Below, piece by piece: positions 58,052 to 64,000 of a stretch of 64,000 bases of DNA (position 1 is the first letter of the stretch; each line of letters begins with the position of its first letter). The position numbers and the translations under genes were made by a program. The notes under the pieces are model-generated. The model did not search any database, was not told the origin of the DNA, and was given only the letters and a program-made list of their open reading frames with translations. Source of the stretch: Borreliella japonica (GTDB lineage Bacteria; Spirochaetota; Spirochaetia; Borreliales; Borreliaceae); the NCBI RefSeq assembly GCF_900099615.1, contig NZ_FMTE01000002.1, positions 182,730-246,729 on the forward strand. The letters run 5' to 3'.

Positions 58052-58975
58052 TCAAGAAGTACAAATTTCCTCGACTCTAATCTCACAAAGCATCTTTTCA
58101 ACATCTTGAAATTCACAAAGATTGCCTTTTAATGCCGTAGCTGTACCGGCTGCAACGCCAAATTTGAATGAATCTTCTAAAGTATTCCCATTATCAAAAG
58201 CATACACAAATCCTGCAATCACAGAGTCTCCTGCCCCAATAGTACTAACAGAGTTAATCTTTGGAACAAAGGCCCTAAAAGCAACATTTTTACTACCAAT
58301 AAAAATAGCTCCGTCACCTCCCATGGAAATTATAATATTTTGAACTCCACTTTCTACAAGATTTTTCCCAATTTTAATCAATTCTTTTGTAGAATTAAAT
58401 TTAGCATTAAAAAGATCCTCAAGTTCATAAATATTAGGCTTTATTAAAAAAGGATTTAATCTAAGAATTTTTTTTAAAGGTTTGCCACTAGTATCAATGA
58501 CAAGCTTAACATCATTAGAAATGCTATTAGATATTTCATTGTATGCATTCTCGCCAATAGATGCAGGAACGCTTCCCGACATCACCAATATACTATTATT
58601 TGTCAAACTTTTAAGCTTATCTTTTAAAAGTTCAAATTCATCCTCAGAAATATCTGGAGAATTGGCATTAATTTCTGTTTCTCTTCCATTTGCTATCATT
58701 TTAATATTTAATCTTGTATCATATTTTATTTTAATAAAATCGTTTTTTATACCCTTAGAATCAAGAGAGAATCTTATATAATCACCTGTAAAACCTCCTA
58801 AAAATCCAAGGGCCATACTGGGCTTTCCCAAATTTTTAAGAACAGTGCTTACATTTATTCCTTTACCACCAGCAAAGAAATTGTTATTCAAAGCATAATT
58901 AAGACTTTCTTCCTGAAATTCTTTTAAAACTATTTTATAATCCACAGAAGGATTAAGCGTTAGAGTACATATCAA
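58052..58975 (-). CDS. fruK: 1-phosphofructokinase (PfkB family)
   Basis: Phosphorylates fructose 1-phosphate to fructose 1,6-bisphosphate (BB0630 position). 307 residues, ribokinase/PfkB fold: N-terminal TLNPSVDYKI, GGKGINVS (about 38-45) and C-terminal GAGDSVIAGF (about 247-256, catalytic Asp and anion hole). Diverges from fruA, which makes fructose 1-phosphate, so the pair forms a fructose pathway. The ribosome site AAAGGAG overlaps an inverted repeat (58986-59008). Confidence 0.93.
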   Translation of the reverse strand: MICTLTLNPSVDYKIVLKEFQEESLNYALNNNFFAGGKGINVSTVLKNLGKPSMALGFLGGFTGDYIRFSLDSKGIKNDFIKIKYDTRLNIKMIANGRETEINANSPDISEDEFELLKDKLKSLTNNSILVMSGSVPASIGENAYNEISNSISNDVKLVIDTSGKPLKKILRLNPFLIKPNIYELEDLFNAKFNSTKELIKIGKNLVESGVQNIIISMGGDGAIFIGSKNVAFRAFVPKINSVSTIGAGDSVIAGFVYAFDNGNTLEDSFKFGVAAGTATALKGNLCEFQDVEKMLCEIRVEEICTS

Positions 58976-58985
58976 AATAATCTCC

Positions 58986-59008
58986 TTTAATTGATAAAAT
59001 CAATTAAA
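58986..59008. repeat. 10-bp inverted repeat in the fruK/fruA divergent region
   Basis: TTTAATTGAT / ATCAATTAAA, perfect arms, three-base loop. On the fruK strand the second arm ends in AAA of the AAAGGAG ribosome site. Candidate operator for both genes or an RNA hairpin affecting fruK translation. Confidence 0.6.
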
Positions 59009-59064
59009 TAAATGTAAAATTTAATAAATATATATACACTATATAATATATAAAGGTGATTATT

Positions 59065-60921
59065 ATGCAAAACTTATTTTCAAAAAACTTGATTGTTTTA
59101 AATTACAATGCAATTAGCAAAGAAGATGTAATTAGAAAAATGGCTAATATGCTCAATGAAAATGGATACTTAAATGATATGGAAACATTCATAAAAGAAA
59201 TTAAAAAAAGAGAAGAAATTAACGGAACAGGCATTGAAGAGCATATAGCCATGCCACATGCAAAAGGCAATTTCATTAAAAAACACGGAATTGCTATTTT
59301 AAGAGTTAATAGTGATGGATTTGACTTTAATTCTTCTGATCAAAAACTTTCAAAACTGTTTTTCATGATGGCTCTACCCGAAGAAACTCCTAGTAATGCA
59401 CACATAAAAGCTATATCATATCTAAGCAATACTTTTAGCAACAACTTATTAAGACATGAACTTATGAGTACAAATAATACAAATAGATTTTTAGAAATAC
59501 TTATGAGTAATAACAATGTAAAAGAATCTAATAATTTAAATACAAAAAAAGATTTCATTCTTGCCGTAACAGCATGTCCTGTGGGAATAGCTCATACTTA
59601 TATGGCAGCAGAAAGCCTAAAAAAAGCAGCATTAGAATTAAACATAAATATAAAAGTAGAAACAAATGGATCTAGTGGAACTGAAAACCCAATAACGGAA
59701 GAAGAAATAAAAAATGCGAAAGGAATCATTATTGCATCTGGCAAGACTATCAACAAGGAAAGATTTAGCGGAAAACCTTTAATCGAAGTGGGTGTAAAAG
59801 ACGGCATACACAAAGCAAAAGAGCTTATTCAAACAATTCTTAAAAACGAAGCACAAATTTACAATAAAAGCAAAACAAACACAATCACCGAAAAATACAA
59901 ACACAACCAAAAAATAGGAATTTATAAACACCTAATGAATGGGGTATCATTTATGCTTCCATTTGTAGTATCAGGGGGAATAATAATAGCAATATCATTT
60001 ATGTTTGGAATCAAAGCATTTGATATAAACGACCCAAGCTACAACAAAATAGCAGATATTCTGATGCAAATCGGAGGTGGAAGCGCATTTGCTTTAATGA
60101 TTCCAATACTTGCTGGCTATATTTCATTTAGCATAGCAGAAAGACCGGGACTTGCACCTGGAATGATTACAGGATTAATGATGAGCAATGGAAATGCGGG
60201 ATTTCTGGGAGGTATCTTAGCTGGATTTATTTCAGGATACGTTACACTAATTGTAAAAAAAATATCTGACAAAATCATTCCTAGCAATCTAAGAGGAATA
60301 AATCCAGTACTAACTTATCCTTTTTTATCAGTTATAATTTCAGGAATTTTAACATATATAATGCTTAGCCCAATATCATTCATTAATGAATCAATAACAG
60401 GCATACTAAATCAACTTAGCGGAACTAATATGGCAATACTTGGTGCTTTGCTTGGAGGAATGATGGCAATAGATATGGGAGGACCTGTAAATAAAGCTGC
60501 ATATGCATTTGGAATTGCAATGATAACTGCAAAAAATTATATTCCCCATGCAAGCATAATGGCAGGAGGAATGGTGCCTCCTATAGGAATTGCCCTTGCT
60601 ACAAGTTTATTTAAAAACAGGTTTTCAAAAGAAGAAAGAGAATCCGGAAAAGTTTGTTATTTTCTAGGAGCATGCTTTATTACAGAAGGGGTAATCCCAT
60701 TCGCAGCGTCAGATCCTTTAAGAGTAATACCTGCATGCATACTAGGCTCATCTGTAGGAGGATTTATTTCTGCACTTTTCAAAGTAGAAGTTATAGCACC
60801 GCACGGCGGAATATTTATTCTGCCAATAGTAGCAAACCCATTAATGTGGATAATATCTATTTTAACAGGATCAATTATAACAGCTGTTTTAATAGGAATT
60901 TTAAAAAAAGAATATAAATGA
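59065..60921 (+). CDS. fruA: Fructose-specific PTS EIIABC
   Basis: Imports and phosphorylates fructose (or a similar sugar) (BB0629 position). Start at ATG 59065, with AAAGG before it; a GTG at 59056 overlaps the ribosome site. 618 residues: EIIA at the N-terminus with phospho-His65 in AMPHAKG, EIIB with phospho-Cys171 in CPVGIAHTYMA, EIIC from about 290 to the end with about nine spans (GPVNKAAYAFG near 475). All three domains in one chain. Works with FruK encoded divergently. Confidence 0.94.
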   Translation: MQNLFSKNLIVLNYNAISKEDVIRKMANMLNENGYLNDMETFIKEIKKREEINGTGIEEHIAMPHAKGNFIKKHGIAILRVNSDGFDFNSSDQKLSKLFFMMALPEETPSNAHIKAISYLSNTFSNNLLRHELMSTNNTNRFLEILMSNNNVKESNNLNTKKDFILAVTACPVGIAHTYMAAESLKKAALELNINIKVETNGSSGTENPITEEEIKNAKGIIIASGKTINKERFSGKPLIEVGVKDGIHKAKELIQTILKNEAQIYNKSKTNTITEKYKHNQKIGIYKHLMNGVSFMLPFVVSGGIIIAISFMFGIKAFDINDPSYNKIADILMQIGGGSAFALMIPILAGYISFSIAERPGLAPGMITGLMMSNGNAGFLGGILAGFISGYVTLIVKKISDKIIPSNLRGINPVLTYPFLSVIISGILTYIMLSPISFINESITGILNQLSGTNMAILGALLGGMMAIDMGGPVNKAAYAFGIAMITAKNYIPHASIMAGGMVPPIGIALATSLFKNRFSKEERESGKVCYFLGACFITEGVIPFAASDPLRVIPACILGSSVGGFISALFKVEVIAPHGGIFILPIVANPLMWIISILTGSIITAVLIGILKKEYK

Positions 60922-60945
60922 TTAAGTTTAATTCTTGAATTTTTA

Positions 60946-61671
60946 TCAATAAACTAATCTAAGCTTTATTGGCGTTTCAAGACTCAATCCTTTAACCATG
61001 TCAATCTCAAACCTTAGTGTATTTGAGTTAATCTGCTTGAATCCAAATTGTTCTTGAACATTTCTAGAAGTCTTAACTATAAGATCAAGCTTTGAATTAT
61101 CAATAAGTTCATTTGCCTTGGAAGTAAAATCCGATAAAAAATAAACCAAAACATCTTTATATTCTTTAGCAGACATTGGAATCTCATCTGATGGCAAAAG
61201 TGCAGCAAGCTCATCGCTAATATATTCTTTATTTTCATTAATATTCTTAGTAGCATTTTCCAAATTAATATTAAGTTCAATAATATTTTTACCATCTTTT
61301 TTTTCTATCTTAAACACAGGCATATCAGATTTTTCCATATAATCGCCTAAAATTTTAATTAAATTATCAAACTTAACAACTAAATTAATAGAATCTCCTT
61401 GGGCTTTAATACTCAAAAGATTAAGTCCAAGCTTTTCTCCTCCATTTTCAAAGTATTTTTTTATTTCATCTACAGGAAAAAGAGACATATTTGCAACTTC
61501 TCCCCCCACCAAAGTCATTAGGAGCTCTCTTCTAATTTTTTCAAATTCTCTATTAACATTGATAAATACTGAAACAATGCCACTAACATCATCTTTTAAT
61601 TCAATTTCAACATTAGAACTACAAGCGAAAAAAATAAACAATAAACTCAAGCTGACAAAACACTTTCTCAT
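60946..61671 (-). CDS. Probable lipoprotein, uncharacterised
   Basis: Protein of 241 residues (BB0628 position), not recognised. Lipoprotein signal: MRKCFVSLSLLFIFFACSSN, lipobox FFAC with Cys17. The mature part is mixed alpha/beta with no cysteines after the lipobox and ends SLETPIKLRLVY. Probably anchored to inner or outer membrane. Ribosome site AGGAG before the ATG; a TTGCTT-18-TATAAT promoter lies upstream. Confidence 0.8.
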   Translation of the reverse strand: MRKCFVSLSLLFIFFACSSNVEIELKDDVSGIVSVFINVNREFEKIRRELLMTLVGGEVANMSLFPVDEIKKYFENGGEKLGLNLLSIKAQGDSINLVVKFDNLIKILGDYMEKSDMPVFKIEKKDGKNIIELNINLENATKNINENKEYISDELAALLPSDEIPMSAKEYKDVLVYFLSDFTSKANELIDNSKLDLIVKTSRNVQEQFGFKQINSNTLRFEIDMVKGLSLETPIKLRLVY

Positions 61672-61704
61672 AACAAACTCCTAACTAATATACAGTTAAA
61701 AACT

Positions 61705-61734
61705 ATTATAATAGAATATATGATTATAAAGCAA
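61705..61734 (-). promoter_or_regulatory. Candidate promoter of the lipoprotein gene
   Basis: Minus-strand TTGCTT (61734-61729), 18 bases, TATAAT (61710-61705). The -10 is part of a 12-base palindrome CTATTATAATAG (61703-61714) that carries TATAAT on both strands, toward the lipoprotein gene and toward the aminopeptidase gene. Confidence 0.45.
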
Positions 61735-61755
61735 TAAAATTAAAGGAGAATGCCT

Positions 61756-63027
61756 ATGGTGCATGATAAAACACTAGAACCAAAATTATTTCAAAGTCTA
61801 CTAGACAATAGTCCTACCCCTTATCACCTAATAAACTACATTGAAGAGAAATTAATAAATTATTTTAATGCACAGCAATTAAAACTTGATGAAAAATGGA
61901 AAATTGAAACGGGGTCGTACTACATAAAAAAAGAAGGAACCAGCCTTATTGCCTTTAATATTGATGTTAAAAAAAAATATGAACCGTTTTTAATAGCAAC
62001 AGCACATACGGACAGTCCAGGATTAAAATTAAAAATAGATGCAACAAAAAAAACAGGTGGCGTATTCTACAACCATATTGAAGTTTATGGTAGCCCAATA
62101 ATTTCTACCTGGATTGACAGAGACTTAAGCTTAGCAGGAATTGTATATTTCAAAAAAAATGAAAATATTAATTCAAAACTAATCAATATTGAAAACATAG
62201 GAATTATTCCAAACCTTGCAATCCATTTAAACCGACAAATTAACGAAGGATTTGGATATAATACCCATGACAATTTAACAGTAATTAACAGCACCAAAAA
62301 AACAATAAAAGATAATATTTTAGAACAACTTGGAATAGAATATGAAAATTTTCTATCTTGCGATCTAATATTCACAGAATCACAACCTTCTAAGATAATA
62401 GGAACTGAAGGAGAATTTTTGGCTTCCAAAAATCTTGATAACAAATCGGGATGCCATGCAATCATGAACTCTTATATTCATACAAGTAATAATAACAATA
62501 AAATAGCTGTATTTTTTGATAACGAAGAAGTAGGATCTTTAACATCAAGGGGCGCTGATTCCAATTTTTTATCAGAAGTTTTAGAAAGAATCGATATTGC
62601 TCTTAACTTAACCAGAGAAGAGCATTTGATAAAAACAAACAAATCATTTAATATATCGATTGACAGCGTTCACGGCATTCATCCAGGATATACATTTAAA
62701 CATGATCCAAACTATCAAGCAACTCTAAGTAGAGGCATAGTTGTAAAAAATAGTGCCAATTTCAAATACGCAACAACCTCAACAGGATTTGCAAAATTAA
62801 AAAATTTGGCTATTAAAAATAATATTAAAATTCAAGAAATAATAATGAAAGCGAATGTTCCTTCAGGCACAACAATTGGCCCAATCTCAAATGCAAGAAC
62901 AGGAATAGAAACTATTGACATTGGAACACCAATGTGGGCAATGCACTCCCTGCGAGAAACAGTATCAATAGTTGACCATATAGAAGCAATTAAATTGCTA
63001 AGAGCTTTCTTTGAAAAAGGAATTTAA
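61756..63027 (+). CDS. M18 family aminopeptidase
   Basis: Zinc-dependent cytoplasmic aminopeptidase of the aspartyl/aminopeptidase I family (BB0627 position). About 423 residues: TAHTDSPGLKLK (first metal His and Asp), LDNKSG, and FFDNEEVGS (catalytic Glu and metal Glu) match the M18 pattern; SVDxVHGIHP later and MWAMHSLRE near the C-terminus carries a metal His. The ATG at 61756 has the ribosome site AAAGGAG at good distance; the ATG at 61750 is too close. Two bases separate its stop from the RNase M5 gene. Confidence 0.92.
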   Translation: MVHDKTLEPKLFQSLLDNSPTPYHLINYIEEKLINYFNAQQLKLDEKWKIETGSYYIKKEGTSLIAFNIDVKKKYEPFLIATAHTDSPGLKLKIDATKKTGGVFYNHIEVYGSPIISTWIDRDLSLAGIVYFKKNENINSKLINIENIGIIPNLAIHLNRQINEGFGYNTHDNLTVINSTKKTIKDNILEQLGIEYENFLSCDLIFTESQPSKIIGTEGEFLASKNLDNKSGCHAIMNSYIHTSNNNNKIAVFFDNEEVGSLTSRGADSNFLSEVLERIDIALNLTREEHLIKTNKSFNISIDSVHGIHPGYTFKHDPNYQATLSRGIVVKNSANFKYATTSTGFAKLKNLAIKNNIKIQEIIMKANVPSGTTIGPISNARTGIETIDIGTPMWAMHSLRETVSIVDHIEAIKLLRAFFEKGI

Positions 63028-63029
63028 AA

Positions 63030-63557
63030 TTGGAAAAAATAAAAGAAATAATTGTGGTTGAGGGAAAAGATGATCTTAAAAGAATAAAAGAATCTTTCGA
63101 CTGCACAGTAATAGAAACAAAAGGATTTGCTTTAAAAATCGAAACTATTAAATTACTAAAAAAAGCTTTAAAATACAAAGGAATAATAATTTTAACAGAC
63201 AGCGATAAATCTGGAAATATTATTAGACAAAAAATAGTCAAACATCTAGGAAAAAATAACAAAATCAAACATGCTTATCTTAATACTAAAGATACCGAAG
63301 TTGAATCGGCAAATAAAACAGAAATAATAAAAATACTCAAAGAAGTCGGAACTTTATCTCGGGATAATCAAAAAGATTTATTAACATTAAGCGATTTGCT
63401 AGAACTTGGCATAGTAGGAGAAAACTCAAAAAAAAATAAACACATAATACAAAAACATCTTTGCTTGGGACATGGAAATAACAAAAAACTACTAGAAAGG
63501 CTTAATTACTTTAAAATAACAAAAAGAGAACTAGAAAAACAATTAACCTTTAATTAA
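63030..63557 (+). CDS. rnmV: Ribonuclease M5 (5S rRNA maturation)
   Basis: Toprim-domain nuclease that trims 5S rRNA precursor (BB0626 position). 175 residues: VVEGKDD at about 8-14 and TDSDKSG near 56-62 are the Toprim acidic motifs, both intact. Start is TTG, two bases after the aminopeptidase stop. The stop codon directly adjoins the 3' end of the antisense tRNA-Asn. Confidence 0.9.
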   Translation: MEKIKEIIVVEGKDDLKRIKESFDCTVIETKGFALKIETIKLLKKALKYKGIIILTDSDKSGNIIRQKIVKHLGKNNKIKHAYLNTKDTEVESANKTEIIKILKEVGTLSRDNQKDLLTLSDLLELGIVGENSKKNKHIIQKHLCLGHGNNKKLLERLNYFKITKRELEKQLTFN

Positions 63558-63629
63558 CTCCCCCAGAAGGACTTGAACCTCCGACCTAGTGGTTAACAGC
63601 CACCCGCTCTACCACTGAGCTATAGGGGA
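63558..63629 (-). tRNA. tRNA-Asn (anticodon GTT)
   Basis: Minus strand: acceptor TCCCCTA pairs with TGGGGGA (one T-G pair), anticodon arm GGTGG-CTGTTAA-CCACT with anticodon GTT, T-arm with GGAGGTTCAAGTCCTTC, discriminator G. CCA not encoded; 72 bases. Confidence 0.97.
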
Positions 63630-63646
63630 AATTGAACACTAAAAGT

Positions 63647-63675
63647 ATTATCTTAAATTTAAAAATTTTTGTCAA
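63647..63675 (-). promoter_or_regulatory. Promoter of tRNA-Asn
   Basis: Minus-strand TTGACA (63675-63670), 17 bases, GATAAT (63652-63647). The -35 contains the TGA stop codon of the amidase gene (63674-63672). Predicted start about 63640. Confidence 0.8.
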
Positions 63676-64000
63676 TTATTTTCCAATATTTTTAAAATCC
63701 CATTAGCAAGAATTTTGGAATCTTGATCTCTAAGCTTAGAAGATCTAATAGACCAAGCTTCCTCTGGAAATGCCAAATTTCTAACCTCTATTAAAAGCTT
63801 AGTCATTACTATATTGTTTCTTAAAACATGAAGATTTTGACCCTTAATGTAAAAACTTCTTTTCATTCCTTCTGTAATTTTTTCTGCTACAGACTTTGAA
63901 TGAATATCATATTTTTTATCGTCATCTTTTTGATAATAAAAACCCATGCTCTTAGGCGCTCCAACGCTATTATCCGCATGCAAACTAAAAAAAGCTATAT
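63672..64000 (-). CDS. N-acetylmuramoyl-L-alanine amidase (N-terminal part beyond window)
   Basis: C-terminal ~109 residues of a second Amidase_3 enzyme (BB0625 position); the frame stays open to the window edge. FFSLHADNSVGAPKSMGFY carries the second zinc-binding His and the loop equivalent to LSIHANDAPN of the other amidase. The C-terminal IEVRNLAFPE replaces the usual IEMGFLSN (Glu kept), then a helix with ILANGILKIL. Its stop codon lies in the tRNA-Asn promoter. Confidence 0.85.
   Translation of the reverse strand, partial: IAFFSLHADNSVGAPKSMGFYYQKDDDKKYDIHSKSVAEKITEGMKRSFYIKGQNLHVLRNNIVMTKLLIEVRNLAFPEEAWSIRSSKLRDQDSKILANGILKILENN

Noticed and set aside
59042-59047. TATAAT just before fruA as a promoter
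   Set aside because: It is too close to the AAAGG ribosome site for a useful leader; probably A/T-rich coincidence.
62085-62465. 126-codon frame antisense to the M18 aminopeptidase
   Set aside because: Lies within the metal-binding region of a real gene; no independent support.

Overview
This window is a stretch of Lyme-group Borrelia (Borreliella) main chromosome. The evidence is the strong A/T bias, the spirochaete flagellar filament protein FlaA next to a cheA-cheW-cheX-cheY cluster, a class I lysyl-tRNA synthetase, the Fur-family regulator BosR, and a gene order that, from memory and not from a search, runs without a gap from BB0680 down to BB0625 of B. burgdorferi B31. The window is therefore probably printed in the opposite orientation to B31. 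I cannot name the species.

Layout. 1-5.6 kb (minus): a methyl-accepting chemotaxis protein cut by the window edge, then a three-gene nucleoside-type ABC importer (ATPase and two permeases). 5.8-8.9 kb (plus): four overlapping genes, a HAD phosphatase followed by three uncharacterised proteins, one of them a membrane protein resembling a voltage-sensor domain. 9-15 kb (minus): flaA-cheA-cheW-cheX-cheY. 15-19.6 kb: a minus group with a periplasmic amidase and a glycosyltransferase-like protein, a lipoprotein on plus, then three small envelope or zinc-ribbon proteins on minus. 19.7-25.9 kb: era and lysS on plus, gpmA on minus, rpiA on plus, a HemW-like protein that has lost its iron-sulfur cysteines on minus, and a short DnaJ on plus. 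25.9-32.1 kb (minus): a hypothetical gene, secF-secD-yajC, a small gene and groEL. 32.3-35.6 kb (plus): an unknown 561-residue protein, bosR, and a lipase-like hydrolase. 35.7-38 kb (minus): nanE-ptsG. 38.1-42.8 kb (plus): an RbgA-type GTPase and potABCD. 42.7-47.2 kb (minus): zwf and two NhaC antiporters. 47.4-57.4 kb (plus): pncB and recC-recB-recD. 57.4-64 kb: tRNA-Asp, a small Cys-rich membrane protein, divergent fruK/fruA, a lipoprotein on minus, an M18 aminopeptidase and RNase M5 on plus, then tRNA-Asn and a second amidase (cut by the window edge) on minus.

The genes serve a scavenging host-dependent lifestyle: import of nucleosides, polyamines and sugars (two PTS systems), sugar handling (GpmA, RpiA, Zwf, FruK), Na+/H+ exchange, protein export, chaperones, recombination and motility. 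Coding density is very high: no gene-free stretch reaches 300 bases, and the longest (45521-45805, about 285 bases) holds one strong inverted repeat near its right-to-left reading end and nothing else I can identify. Several convergent gene pairs overlap at their 3' ends. Regulatory signals are readable: near-consensus -35/-10 pairs stand before the nucleoside importer, gpmA, potA and both tRNAs, and perfect inverted repeats lie in several divergent promoter regions, the largest between era and its neighbour.

I see no mobile element, prophage, CRISPR array or defence system. I did not find a clearly new multi-gene system. The best leads for new biology are the cysteine-less HemW homologue, the voltage-sensor-like protein in the phosphatase operon, the CheW-CheR fusion, the 22-bp perfect palindrome upstream of era, and both tRNA promoters being embedded in the stop region of a preceding gene.
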